DNA of 64,000 bases from Hysterangium stoloniferum. Its lineage: Eukaryota > Basidiomycota > Agaricomycetes > Hysterangiales > Hysterangiaceae. Numbering within the stretch: the stretch's first letter is position 1; the number at the start of each line of letters is the position of its first letter. The notes below the pieces were generated by a model. The model ran no database searches and had not been told where the DNA came from. It saw nothing but the letters and a program-made list of their open reading frames with translations. The stretch is from NCBI GenBank assembly GCA_015178975.1, contig WHVD01000217.1, forward strand, positions 50,679 through 114,678, read 5' to 3'. The position numbers and the translations under genes are program-made. Below are positions 34,251 through 45,698 of this stretch, one piece after another.

Positions 34251-34466
34251 ACTTTCTGTTAAATCCAAAAAGACCTGGCACCATTGCCACTGGCGGCATC
34301 ACTATTGGCATTGGTGCAGTTACCTAGTAGTACAATGGTTATTTAGGTTGAGTATCACTGGCAGCCACCTCTGAAGTCGTATTTATATTAGGCATGGTTG
34401 TAGTGTTAAGTGAATTAAAACTAAATTATTAAACATCATTAATATACAAGCACTGTTATTCATCTT

Positions 34467-34610
34467 TTGGCCGGAAGGCATCTTATGCTCCTTTGGGGGT
34501 AAGGTACCTCTCTTATTCTATCCTTGGCAGTAAGGTCTCTTCCTTATTAACCCTTTGGCCATAAGGTATTTTCCTTACACTCCCCTTGACTGGAAGGTAT
34601 TTCCTTATGG
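34467..34610 (+). repeat. Minisatellite of about five 29-32-bp units with internal AAGG..CCTT
   Basis: Units follow the form TTGGCCGTAAGGTATTTTCC, then TTAT and C-rich spacer. AAGG and CCTT within each unit are inverted, so each can form a small hairpin. The array stands directly upstream of the kinase fragment. Confidence 0.7.
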
Positions 34611-34614
34611 TGGC

Positions 34615-35454
34615 ACAGATCCACTTATATCCACGTGAAACGCTTAAACATATACATCAAAGACAAGCGCACACTGAAAGAACTGTGAGTACCTCCCCTA
34701 CTGTCTGAATCATATTGGGAATTCTTCTGAATTTTTGTTTGGCGTTTTGTTATTCCTTTCCCTCTGTATCTGTCATGGACAGGGTACCTGGCAATTCATG
34801 GCTGCTCGTTTGCTGGTGGTTTCCACCCCCGGGCAGCAACCAGCGATCCCCGACCGGGCTGACGACTTGAAATCCTTCTTCTACGTTCTCGTCTGGATTG
34901 CTTTGAGATATACCAAGCACGGCTTTTTTAAAAATGCGCTCACTGACATGCTCCATGCCACCTTTAACCACCATCATCTGGATCCTGACGGAGCTGCGAA
35001 AGGAGGAGATAGGAAGAAAGTCGAAGTGTGCTTCTCCGACCCCTTCCAAGTGTCTCGTTTATTCAATGTCCCGTTGAAGGAGATGATCGAAACATTGGCC
35101 ATATCGTTTGCAGTACGATATGAAAAAGCGCCGAAAGCAAGAGACATTGCTCAATATAGGGAACTCTTCGAGAGGCAAGGGTCATCGGACGTCAAATCTG
35201 TGGACCTTGGTAAACCAGCAGATGATGACGCAATGTTTTCTGCCCTACTTGCGGGGAAGTATTTGAAGAGACTAGCTGCTTTGGAGCGCTCAGACTGGAT
35301 GGAATTGGAATTGACGACGGCGTTACAGAACAGTGGTTGGAATGAGCATGGTGACCGTGTGCAGCGCGATCTATCAACCCCCCCTCCCACACAGCCTATG
35401 GCTCCGAAGACTGAGGGTGGCGCAGATCCGATCTCAGATGACCTATTTCTCTAG
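34615..35454 (+). pseudogene. FunK1-type protein kinase, C-terminal half
   Basis: Fungal-specific FunK1 family of protein kinases. An upstream exon ending HTERT at 34684 joins, across an intron 34685-34782, to GTWQFMAARLL, the family's conserved motif after the activation segment. Next comes DDLKSFFYVLVWIALRYT, the helix that follows in this family. The frame then runs open to a stop at 35454 with a low-complexity proline-rich tail (STPPPTQPM). The N-lobe and catalytic loop are absent; a minisatellite lies immediately upstream at 34467-34610. I therefore read it as a 5'-truncated gene rather than a working kinase. The C-terminal part has no internal stop. Confidence 0.8.
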
Positions 35455-35569
35455 CGATGCAAGATACCTGCGTACCCTCATGAAACTCAAAAAGGAAATA
35501 TGTACCTTTAGAAGTGGGGTATCTGCCTCGGAAATGTTTAACTTCTTCAACGAATAGAAGATACTGTCT

Positions 35570-35757
35570 GGGTTATTCGAACGCAGGTGCACCTGGCTAT
35601 AACCGCCGTCCGACGCTGAGGGGTCTTTGTTTGGGTTATACTATATTACCAGGTGGATATTCTATTTACTCGATGGACAATCAGCTAGGTAGTATAGAAC
35701 TTTACAGTAGCTTAGTCAAAAGTTGTATTCTACAAGGGGCTTTGTTGACCCCCAAAG
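35570..35757 (+). repeat. LTR-like remnant shared with 19857-19925
   Basis: Contains ACTTTACAGTAGCTTAGTC and CTTTGTTGACCCCC, which match the inserted block in the family A LTR at 19.8 kb. It is truncated on the right by the gypsy LTR starting at 35758. As at 19.8 kb the motif order resembles a degraded tRNA (A-box-like, then B-box-like), weakly. Confidence 0.4.
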
Positions 35758-36260
35758 TGTAATCTCGTCGTCAATTGGGATCACTGGCAGTCACACGAGT
35801 TGACAGGACCACGGTATATTGTCCAGAACAAGAACAGGATACAGGCAGATGCAGTGTACAGTAAGGTAAGAGAATGGAAAACTACCTAGGCTTATTGAAA
35901 GGTTGTTGGTATCAACCTCACTTCAGTCAGTAACAGACAGGACAAGAGTTTCTCTATTGTAGATGGTAGAAGATAGAATGTACAATCTGTTGGATGATTT
36001 CTAGTGTAAGAGTCGAGCCAATATATACTTATGGATAGAACAATAATGTTGCGAGAACAAAGGGATAGAACAATAAGGGATAGAACAATACAAATGGACG
36101 AACAATAGAAATCAAGTTTCTGATCAAGACGGAGATGGAAAATGAAAGATCTCGATCGGGATGGAAAGACAATGGGAGAGCGATCAGATCGGAGAGGCAA
36201 TCGACGGAGTGATGTTTGTAGGCCAATGTAAGCGTATGTGGTAATGTGACCAGGATTACA
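35758..36260 (-). mobile_element. 3' LTR of a chromodomain gypsy element
   Basis: 503 bp with inverted termini TGTAATC and GATTACA. On the minus strand it is preceded by a polypurine tract and by the chromodomain end of integrase, which identifies it as the 3' LTR of that element. A relative is at 2960-3358. Confidence 0.8.
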
Positions 36261-36285
36261 CCCCTCCCCCCTCCAAAAAAAAGCC
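36261..36285 (-). other. Polypurine tract of the gypsy element
   Basis: On the minus strand the sequence is TTTTTTTTGGAGGGGGGAGG, then GG, directly before the LTR start TGTAATCC. Position and composition fit the plus-strand primer of an LTR retrotransposon. Confidence 0.7.
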
Positions 36286-36291
36286 GTGAGT

Positions 36292-36790
36292 TCAGACGTC
36301 CGGTCCATTTTCATCTTCCCAAACATCCAAAGTGGCAGTATCTTCGAGGGCCCAGCGGGGAAGCCACTCATCGTGGTCGTTGCCGTAACCCACCCAGTGT
36401 ACTAGATATTGGAGTCCACGGCCACGGCGGCGTGCATCCACAATTTTGTCAATGAGGGTTTCCTCTGTGCCATCTTCGGTGACAACTACGCCGGGTCGGA
36501 CCAATTCCCTGTTGGGGAAAAGGGAGGGGTTATTGGGAGTGAATGGTTTGAGGAGGCTGGAGTGGAAACCTGGGTAGGAGGTGGCGTTGTTGGGGAGTCG
36601 CAGGGTGTAAACAGACTTTTCCGGGAAGGCATGGGTGACTTCATAAGGGCCATCAAAACGGGGCATAAACTTCGCCACCCGTTTCCGTCCGTATAAGGTG
36701 TGTTTTCAATACCTTGAATGATGGTTCATCGTAATTTCGAACCTATTCTTGTTGGTGCACAGATGCCCTGATTTGCTCCATGGTAACCAT
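36292..36790 (-). pseudogene. Ty3/gypsy integrase C-terminus with chromodomain
   Basis: The minus frame of 128 residues begins MAKFMPRFDGPYEVTHAFPE (the GPY/F-like module), continues PGFHSSLLKPF and ends in a chromodomain: IDKIVDARRRGRGLQYLVHW with VGYGNDHDEWLPRW. Chromodomains of this kind direct integration into heterochromatin in chromoviruses. The upstream part, visible with one frameshift, reaches about 36790 and stops, so only the 3' end of the element is left. Confidence 0.9.
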
Positions 36791-37615
36791 GGGGCTATAG
36801 GAAAGTGCCATAACATGTTTCTTTTTTCAAAATCAGTAGATACTTCATCAATTTTGTATTGAAAATTACCAAATTAAAATTATATTTGACATTATATCAT
36901 CAAAACATGAGAACTGTTACATCTAGTGTACATTTTCCCTGGTGAAATATACCTTGTGCACCACTTTAATTGGCACATACTTAGCTTTAGCTTCCTTGAG
37001 TGGTATTAATTCTCAAACAAACTTATTGAAGTCTTAAATAATAAAATGTAACTTCTAAATGACATGGGTTCTAGGCTTACATGAAAAACTTGTGGGAGTT
37101 ACCTTCCTAATTAGGAAGTGCCATGACACTGAAACAACTGTACTTGTGGATGAAAGAGGCTCTAAAAATGTCAAATACTATGTGAAATGCTGTATATTGT
37201 GTCATATGCTCTTAAAAGTGAATATTATGTGCAAAAAACCTTGTTATTAGGGGGTTAGGGTTAGGATTTACCATACCTCTATGTCCTTTCATAATTCACC
37301 GTGGGTCATTTTCTGAGTATTCCTTTAGACTGCCTCTGAAACATAGCTTCCTCACCCATTCACTCTGCTTTGTACTTCTGATTTAATCAGAATTTTGGTC
37401 TATTTAGAGGCAAATGTGCAATTCTTGAGTGTCTGGTTCACTGCATTCACTAAACCCATATTACATGAAAGTATAAGGATCACATTTTGAAATTGATAGT
37501 GAAATACTTGATATTCAGTCTCTTCTGGTTCAGGAATATTACATTCATTCCATGAGTAAGGAATAAAATGGACTTCACTATTTCCAATCTCATGTCACTG
37601 TGGACACACTGGTGA
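36791..37615. other. No recognised gene; short telomere-like motif
   Basis: AT-rich noncoding sequence. A short stretch at 37246-37264 reads TTAGGGGGTTAGGGTTAGG, close to three units of the TTAGGG telomere repeat used by many fungi. A palindrome CCATGGTAACCATGG lies at 36779-36793. Confidence 0.5.
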
Positions 37616-38100
37616 TGTTAAGATCTAAGCAAGGGGGGCAAAAGGGGATGATTTTGGAGGTCTGAAAATGGTGAATTGTACTAATCAGGAGGTCCAATTC
37701 AATAAGGCAAAGTGAAGCTTGGCTTCAATGTATGTGTTGTGCCCTCACATGAACTGTCAGGGTGCTCCAGTATTTCAAAGAGAGTGGATAGTATGATAAA
37801 AGCTAAAGACAACACTTAGCTCAATCAACTGGAGGGCCAAAAATACTAAGAGGTGTAGAGTGAAGAGTATCAAGAAGAATTTAAGAGGTCTTAAACAAAA
37901 GGGGGATAATCTAGGTCGAGTTTCAAACTAAAACTGTAGCATACATGGTAGGAACTTTATATAAAGGTATAATGGAGAGTTAGAGGTCTGATTAAGGAAG
38001 TGGAAGTAGTGATAGGTCAAAAAGAAGTAAGGGGAGGAATGGGGATCCAAACAAGACTAAATACAACATTGAGACAGATCCCCAAACCAATACTTGCATT
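37616..38100 (+). mobile_element. LTR family A copy, 5' two thirds
   Basis: Starts TGTTAAGATCTAAGCAAGG and keeps all family A landmarks to about 38050. The 3' end TCCTAACA is missing; copia leader sequence follows. The start is one of the best preserved of the family. Confidence 0.75.
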
Positions 38101-38179
38101 GTGCAGGTGGTGGTTGTCAGGGTTGAAAATTGTCTTGATCTCTAGTGTGACTACTATGGTTACATATATATATGGCACA

Positions 38180-40530
38180 GTTGTAGAGGACGTGTAATGA
38201 ATATAATTGTCAGGAAAATGATTGAAGAACCAAGTGTTGGTATGAAAAAGGTCAGACAGAATGTCTCGAGAAGATGCAATAAGGTCATAAATGTTCAATC
38301 TTCTTTCAGATATACTATTATATATGTGTAGTATAGTTAGTGAAGCTTGTTATCCAGTTGTTAGACCAATGGAAAGTCATAACTGGAGAAATGGTGGATT
38401 CTGTATGAACAGATTCCAAGGTTCCTACAAGGAGGAGCTTGAGATCGAGGAGGCCTGGGAACTTTGTAAGAGGGGCTATAGTGAAATAATGCTGTGCGTT
38501 GAAGATGAGTCCAGGATGGCTATAATGGTGGATAGTAATCCAGTTAATGCATGGGAAACTTTGAAGATGACCTACAGGACACAATTGGCCAATTGTCAAG
38601 CGACACTACTTTCAGAGGTTGTTCACATGCATTACGACAGGATGGGTATCATCAAATACAAGCCCAGATGGATTCCATTAGGCTCAAACTGTTGGGAGCT
38701 GGACATGCTATCACGAATGCTGATTATCTCAGTTTATTCATGAGTATGCTGCCCAAGGATTTTCATATAATGTCAACAACAATCAATTATGATGTTGACA
38801 CTGTTGAAGAAGTCGTCAATAAGTTATAATAAGTTGAAATTCGAAAAGAAATATGTCCCGGTTATGCTGAAGGTTCCCTGTTTTGTGCCCAGAGGGGTAT
38901 TAGTCCACAAAGAGGAATGTACTGTGCTGTCATTCCATGTATAATGCTGATCAGGAGCAGCAATCCTCAATCAGGTTGTTTCAAATGTGGAGATTCATCA
39001 CATTGGGCAAGGGATTGTCCTGAAAGAAGACAGAGATTTGCTTAGCGATCCGAAAACCAGGAGAGCCTAAATAAGAAAATGGACAACTCATCTGGGAGTA
39101 CATCTTCCCCTTCTGTCACTAGCAGGGGTATGTTTACTGCCATTGAGTCCACATTCGTCTTGAGTAAGGAGTGTGCAACATAAATATTTCTTGGATTCCA
39201 CAGCATCAGGACATTATGTGCTGAGTATGTGTAATTTTATGGCATATAAAACCACAAAGAAAATACAAATGGCAAATGGTGCTTATATCCATGCCAAAGG
39301 TATTGGGACCTTGCGATTTAAAGTTATGAAATTCAGACCGGAATTTATAGGTGAAATTCCCAATGTTGAATGGACCCCCAAAGTTAAGGTGTGACTCCTT
39401 AATCCCATGCAGTCTATCAAGGATGGATATTGTGTTATATTGAGCAAAAGTGGTTCAACAATCATTGATTTGTCAGGTCACACACTCATTGGGGTGAATA
39501 AGAGGGGTAATGTATACCCCTTTCAGCTGGATACAATTCCTGCATTGCCAACAGAACATGAATATACAAATTTATCAGATGATGAACTACAAAATAGGTT
39601 GGAAGGTGTATCTATAGTATTTTCTGTGAATTTGACATACAACATTATGTGATGGCATCAGCATTTGGGGGCATTTGAATATGAACACTATTAGAAATAT
39701 TGCATATCACTCTGCAAACTGGGATGGAAATTGAAGGTTTCGAAGCCGATTGTATTGCGTGTATTGAAAGTAAACAACACAGAAACCCAGTTAAAACTGG
39801 ACATACCAGAGCAATGAATTGGGAGAATTGCTTCATATGGATCTTGCAGGACCTATGGAAACCATCAGTTTCGACAAAAAGCATTATTTCATTATCATTG
39901 CCAACAATTTTTCCCATGCTATATGGATCAAAACGTTAGGAAGCAAATTGGAAGCGGTATGCAAAATAAATATGTAACCCAATTGGAGACATTATTTAAT
40001 ACAAGAGTCCAGGGAATTATGATGGATAATGGAACTGAGCCAATAAATTCAGAATTTAGAAGTTATCTGTTATCAAAAGAAATAGTGTTATTTACCTTGG
40101 TACCGTATACACCACAGCAGAATGGTGTTGTGGAAAGAGGAACACGCACCATTACTGAAGGAGCGCAAACTATGTTATATGCGACGAAAATAACGGAAGG
40201 ATGCTCGAAGCTTATTATATGTGTCAAAACTTCCCAAATTTTTGTGTAAAAACAATGGTGTATCTGAGGAATCATAGTCCATCGCATGCAAACAATGGAT
40301 ATACACCACTCAAACGAATAACTGGATATACACCACTCAAACGAATAACTGGAGAAAAACCAGATTTATCACATTTGTGTATATGTGGAAGTCCAGTTAG
40401 CGTGGCAATTCCCACGGAGTATATCACTCTGCTTTTGAAGTACAAACTAAGAATAATATAAATTGAAAGATTAGTGTTTGATTTACGGAGATGATTTGTG
40501 TTATATGATTTTACAGGGAGTGCGACACTC
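38180..40530 (+). mobile_element. Decayed Ty1/copia element: leader, gag, protease, integrase
   Basis: On the plus strand: gag at 38420-38830 (WETLKMTYRTQLA; LSLFMSMLPKDF), a CCHC zinc knuckle at about 38973-39030 (CFKCGDSSHWARDC), an aspartic protease start at about 39175 (FLDSTASGHYV, DS(T)AS-type active site), a degraded pre-integrase zone near 39650-39830 and an integrase core with MMDNGTE and PYTPQQNGVVERG at 40020-40140. It ends near 40460, before the RT. Frames shift at least five times. The leader (38190-38300) and gag match 53085-53297 and 55722-56325. There is a 27-bp tandem duplication at 40305-40356. No LTR is attached. Confidence 0.9.
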
Positions 40531-40869
40531 ACGGCGGTTGAAGCGCCCCTGTGACTGTGGGAAAGTTGCTTCCAAGAAGCCCGCGCCTGTCGAGCTTCAA
40601 CTGACCCTAAGTCAAACTGATGTTGCGGTATGCAGGAGCCAGTAGCTCCGCTAAATCACAGATCCCAGTTGCCGCAGGTATTACATCAGATTTCACGCTT
40701 TTTTCTAAACTGAAGCACGCAAACGGAAGCATCAGGAAGGATCAACCGCGAACCTGTGCTGCGGCCTACCACGGTTCCCTCAACCGCAACTAAGGCGGCA
40801 TCCAGTGGCGGCAATGGCCTAGATAGCGAAACGCTTCATCGGCCCTCGCGATGGTTTCGGACCAGAGTT
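40531..40869. other. No recognised gene
   Basis: Higher GC than the surroundings and with codon-like triplet spacing, but I cannot extract a conserved frame. May be host exon debris. Confidence 0.35.
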
Positions 40870-41845
40870 CAGTGCCTCATAATCGCATGGGAATCCAGCT
40901 AACATTTGACCATAGCGGAATTTAGATTTGCCATAGCACGTGCTATTCCTAGTATTGTTAAACTTCTACAAAATAGACACCCATCCAATCCAGATTATGT
41001 TGTCGACTTGCTCATCAAACTATCGGCGCACGGTGCGTGGCTTGACATGCAAATTAACAGTTTCTTCTCAACAATGTTTTCAAAGACTGCTTTCGTGATC
41101 CAAATGCTCGTTGTAACCTAGAACATCACTGTACATCTCTCGTTGCTGCCCAAGAAGATGCATTTGTTTTATCCGGTGTAAAATTGTTTGCAACATTTTC
41201 TAAATATGGTATGCCTTAACTGTTTCTAGCGTTGATTCTTTTTACCGTCTTTCAGGCTACTTTTCCAACCTCAAGCTGCAGATCGTCCTCATTGCACTGT
41301 GCCGCTTCTATCTACCTGAACCACCTCTCCTACACCGTGGCACGCTGATTCAAATCCTTTTGGAAGATGGTGAGTGCTTCCATCTTCTAGTTGTATGAGT
41401 GCCAATTTTTCCAGCTTTTGTAAGCCATCCCATTCTTGAAGTTGCTCATATTTTGTCCTTCATGATACATTTTATGGGTGATATTCCTTCTGATTGTATT
41501 CGGGCCTTGATACTGGAAATAGATAGACACGGACTATTGACAACATTATAGCCTCGCGCACTACTATGAACTAAGAGTTGTTGCACGGCGAAAATTCCAC
41601 TCACATTTATATATGGCTCGCGCGAAATCCTTATGCACTTGATACCTTGTGCCATTCGTGTCTACCCCACATCCTTTTCACTAGATTGTACACCCCATTC
41701 AATATTATTAGCTCAGCTTGATTTATTAAACAGTCGATTGCTGCAAGCTATCGCTAAGTCCGTTCATATCGAGGTGAGGGAGCTCTTCTTGATGTCCATT
41801 GTGCCAGCAATGAGGTTCCTGTTAAAGCCTAGTCAAAGGTAGGCA
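40870..41845 (+). pseudogene. Host gene remnant with a HEAT-like module
   Basis: At 40906-41030 the plus strand reads AEFRFAIARAIPSIVKLLQN and VVDLLIKLSAHG, the same kind of module as at 33.8 kb. Downstream possible exons are 41252-41370 (YFSNLKLQIVLIALCRFYLP), 41415-41550 (ILEVAHILSFMIHFMGDIPS) and 41560-41840 (AIAKSVHIEVRELFLMSIVP). Stops interrupt between them, some of which introns could remove. I do not recognise the downstream part. It may be a degenerate gene or a real, poorly conserved one. Confidence 0.4.
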
Positions 41846-42579
41846 ATATATTTCCCAGTTGAGATAATTGGATCGAGGTAAAACTTTGAATGGCCGGGAT
41901 CGAGTAGGACATGGACTACATGATTAAACCTGTCCTACCTCACAAAGAACAAACGCGGTTTGACACACCAACATTTCTGTCCTTAGTACCTCCACAGGAT
42001 GTATGTATATATCTCCAATGACGTCGACTGTAAGCTGACTTACGATTTGCAAGTCATTGTACTCTGGGACATCCCAACTGTATACTAATTTCTACGATTG
42101 AACGATGATCCGCTTTGTATTGGAAGGAAAGGTTTACCTATTAATATCCGAGTTTTAAGACTGGAATAGTGCTGTAATAGGAGTAAATGGCTCATTGGAC
42201 GGTTAAAACATAGCTGTAGCCTTTCATACATACTTGCGCGTGCATGTGGTAGGCCCAATTCTAGTATGGGGTGGGGGCGTTGGGCTTCCCCCCCGCGGGA
42301 ATACACACGGCGATGAAGTTTTTGAATCTAAATGACGCTGTGACTTTTCTGGTCCTGGAAGACCAACAACCATTCTCGCCGACAGTTTGACTAATTCGAC
42401 CCTTGCCTTGCAACAACTCCTTCAGGTCAACAGCCCCAGTACTTTAAAGCCCAGGATGCCTGCTCGACACCACTTAATCCGTTCTTGCCAGCCTTGTAGT
42501 GGGCATGTAGTCTTCTAAAAATGAATCACTATGTATCTCCTCACAAAGATACTGGGTCGAAACGCATGAGACTCTACAA
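41846..42579. other. Spacer containing repeat R1 copy a
   Basis: At 41876-41965 it has GTAAAACTTTGAATGGCCGGGATCG..ACATGGACTACATG, repeated at 43458-43550. The rest shows no gene. A C run (CCCCCCCGC) lies near 42288. Confidence 0.45.
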
Positions 42580-43140
42580 TTATGGGAGTTGGATAGAGGT
42601 ATGAACATAATCGAGACTGCTCTGACGTTTATAGCTCGATCTGCGGCCTCGTGTACCACAACGAGAACTGTCGATACCCTCCACAGTCTCGTCTTTGCGC
42701 TTCCGCATTGTGACGCAATCTCGCACTCAACATATGCCACATCCATACTTCAGTCCTATCAAGAATTCCTTCACCATGCTCACTCTCTTCTATGCTTACT
42801 CGCTACTCCACTCACTGGTTTTTTTGGATCACACATTTCGTATTGTATACCAGTATTGAAGGCATATCGTTGGCTGGATGAACCTTCGCATTTACAGGTT
42901 TAACAGGTCACATTTGATAGAAAGTCATGAACAATATCTCAACAAAACGACTATAATTACATTTATGGATAGAGGTTGTTCGCCATAAGATGTCTAACGA
43001 ACATGTGTTTGCAACTGCGAGGCAAGCTACATGCCTCCCACGGAGAAAAAGCGGACTATGCGCCGACTTCAAGAACAGTTGCGGAATTACGGTGAACCGC
43101 CATCAAGGTATTCAACCCGCAGGATCAAACAAATGCAACG
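42580..43140 (+). pseudogene. Unrecognised host gene remnant, copy a
   Basis: Plus strand: a frame of 104 residues (42589-42903) with SYQEFLHHAHSLLCLLATPL, then a 3' exon MPPTEKKRTMRRLQEQLRNY and a stop near 43142. A diverged copy of this stretch and of its 3' flank to about 43370 is at 51645-52335 with its frame broken differently. The conserved size and order suggest a real gene family, but I recognise no domain. Confidence 0.45.
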
Positions 43141-43457
43141 ATAAGCTTTCTCTGCTATATGTCAAGTGAATCATGAATATCGACCACTACAGACACTATA
43201 TGTTTTTTACCATATTACACCCCGTATCAATATAGACTCGCCATAAACCGTGACTTTATTGTACAAGCGCTTTAGGAATATGTTGTCTCCTGATTTGAAA
43301 CGATCGATAGCTGGAATCTATGAGTCTGAAATCGAGTGCGTCCCTGGAGACGTGATGGATCTTGTCTAGGGATGCAATATGGCTGCAGTGAGAAGGTTTT
43401 CTTACCCAGGCCCAGCCTATACTATGGCAAACGTTTATCAGTCACGTTAATTGCACT

Positions 43458-43550
43458 GCGGTAAAACTTTGAAAGGCCGGGATCGAAACATGGACTACAT
43501 GGTTAAAGTTGTCCTATCTCATGGTGTTTTTCCCCTGTTTGACATGGGGA
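43458..43550 (+). repeat. Repeat R1 copy b
   Basis: GTAAAACTTTGAAAGGCCGGGATCG and ACATGGACTACATGGTTAAA match 41876-41965. The match implies a local duplication of the 3' flank of the neighbouring remnant gene. Confidence 0.6.
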
Positions 43551-43599
43551 ATGATGATACTGCATGAATAGCTGAATTAGACTGTGATACAGTTTGCAT

Positions 43600-44239
43600 C
43601 TGGGATGTGAGAGACTGGTTGGTAGTGTTCTGAAGGATCTGGGTGATCTGAGAGGCATTTTCAGCCTTCCCTAAGGTGATGAGATACTGGGCATAGTGAC
43701 TATCAGCCTCAGAAAGCTTGGAAGGACATCCACCAGTAGACTTCTGCAGGGAAGGATGGTGTTTTCTGTGAAGTCTAGAGATGGTACTGATGTGTAAACC
43801 AGTGGATGATGAGGTCTGGTGGGCAGAATGACCAGAGTCCAGGAGGGAGAGGATATGTTTGCGATTGAGAAGTAGAATGAGGCTACATGTTGGAATCAAC
43901 AAGACTGTTGTGGTCTGTTTGTCATGTGTTGAATGCTTTGAACATGTCACATGATTACACAATCAAATACAACCTAACAATGGATCAGAAACACCAGTAC
44001 AACCTGCCCTTTCATTTACAGAATGAAAGCAAAAAAAGGGTTGCAATGATACTCCTGTACAAAGTATTTAATATTTCAACAATGAGTGAATATTTTTGAG
44101 CAAACTTGCTTATCATGTTAAAGTTCAGAAACAGGGCTTTCTAACTTATATTTTTCCCTAATTTAGCTAATTTATTTCTGGAGTTATAAGCATTCAAGTT
44201 AAAATTTACTGAACATTGCAACCCTTTTTTTGCTTACTG
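43600..44239 (-). mobile_element. Tc1/mariner element, copy 2, truncated
   Basis: Matches the right 640 bp of the complete element at 54056-55663: the N-terminal helix-turn-helix part of transposase (HSAHQTSSSTGLHISTISRL; GGCPSKLSEADS) and the whole right terminal repeat, ending CTG|TA at 44239. The catalytic part and the left terminal repeat are missing; the break is at about 43600. The right flank continues as an LTR of family A, so it had inserted at a TA of that LTR. Confidence 0.85.
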
Positions 44240-44241
44240 TA

Positions 44242-44487
44242 AATATGATGTAATTAAAGTATACTAATGGTATGAGGTGGCAAAGCATCATTTACATGCA
44301 GAACAGGTGATGGGAGAGTGTCAGTACAGAGACAGAACAGAATGACAAAAGGGGAAAGCTACAGTAAACCAAGTGTTGGGGCACAGTGGGAAGCAACAGC
44401 ATGGTCATGGGTGCCAATAGCGGGATGCTGGAGGGTGAGGAGGGTAAAACAAGGTTGTGGGGGCGCCAAAAGATAGGGATCCTAACA
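44242..44487 (+). mobile_element. LTR family A, 3' part
   Basis: Continues family A from GGTATGAGGTGGCAAAGC to GGGATCCTAACA at 44487. The 5' part of this LTR was lost together with the left side of the Tc1 copy. Confidence 0.7.
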
Positions 44488-44682
44488 AAAGGTTTCAAAA
44501 TGAGGAACAGTTTCAAAGGGAGCAACAGTTCTGATCAGAAATTGAGTTGATTCTACTGGAATTGGTTTAGAATTGATACACCATTGATAGAGCATTGATT
44601 GATTGATTGAGAAGAACATTGATTAAGCATTGATGGAGCATTGATTGAAAAGTGATCAGCATTAGATCTTAACATAGACTAA
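44488..44682. other. Low-complexity spacer
   Basis: Repeats of GATTGAT/AGCATTGAT between 44570 and 44660. No gene. Confidence 0.4.
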
Positions 44683-45240
44683 TCAAAGAGATCCATTTTG
44701 CCTCCCAATGAAGAACACAGGGAAGGCCATAAGGGACTTGGATGGGTGGATATGACTGGTCTCTAAATTCTCCTTGAGGAGCTCATCCAGTTTCATATGC
44801 TCGGATGGGGACAAGGGGTGCACCTTACAGTTAATGGCTTTAGCACCTAGCTTAAGCTCAATGGCATGGTCCCAAATCTTACATTCTGGGAGGGTGTCAA
44901 AGGACTCCTTCACAAAGACATCATGGAACTCCTGTAAATACTTTGGGACTCTGGTCCTGTCTTGAAATTACAGTGAGAAGCTTCCACCAGATGCTGTGAA
45001 GTAGTAGAACTCTCTGCAATGGTCTCTGTTAAGGAGGAAACAATGGACAAGATGTGATCTCCTGGTTAATACAGGGGTGTAGTCAACTGAGATTCCTTGG
45101 TTTTGAGTTGGTGTTCAGTGGAATCCTCTGTACCTTCAGGGTCATCTGAATGCACCATCTCTTCCACAAGGAGTGGGGCAGGGCCCTTGTCTGCAGAGGG
45201 GCCCTGTGAGTGTCTCTTTTGCAGTCCTGTACCTCACTAA
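44683..45240 (-). pseudogene. Ty3/gypsy reverse transcriptase N-terminus
   Basis: The minus frame reads WDHAIELKLGAKAINCKVHP, then LDELLKENLETSHIHPSKSL and PVFFIGRQNGSL, the classic start of gypsy RT that follows the protease linker. Upstream (to about 45240) the acidic linker is degraded. The downstream catalytic part is absent. Confidence 0.85.
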
Positions 45241-45299
45241 GTATGGATAGCACATTGCCAGGATTTTATATACATGGTTAGATGTCATTGGTAATTCCA

Positions 45300-45698
45300 T
45301 TTGTTTCCTGATTGGCATTCCTCCTGATTTATTGGTACAGTATGTATTTGCCTCATAGTTCATTTAAATTTCTGGACTTCTTTGAATTTACTGGACTGCT
45401 TTTGACTTTAACTTGCTTTTAATACATGTATTGCATTTTATTTTGGTATATGTATTGTATTTCATTTTGAGTTCTCATATTTTATTTTAATTTATTGTAG
45501 TTTATTTTGATTTATTGTAATTTATTGTAATTTAGTTGGTTTATTGTTTTTTTGTTCTTCATTTATTTTATTTTATTTTACCTATTTTTGGATTTAATTC
45601 CCATTTCCCAGAATCTGTTGTAGGCCTACCAGGGAACCTGTTTCTATTTCCAGGTATTGGATGCAGAACTTGCTCCTGCACATGTAAAAATACTTCTG
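45300..45698 (+). repeat. Repeat family C, copy 3
   Basis: TTTATTTTGATTTA-type AT-rich blocks followed by CCCAGAATCTGTTGTAGGC, TTTCCAGGTATTGGATGC and ATACTTCTG match 1320-1515. The large palindrome begins right after ATACTTCTG. Confidence 0.55.

Noticed and set aside
35758..36260. Solo LTR
   Set aside because: A polypurine tract and integrase end follow on the minus strand, so it is the 3' LTR of a truncated element.
44025..44239. Independent MITE
   Set aside because: It is the right terminal repeat of a truncated Tc1 element, continuous with its transposase N-terminus.
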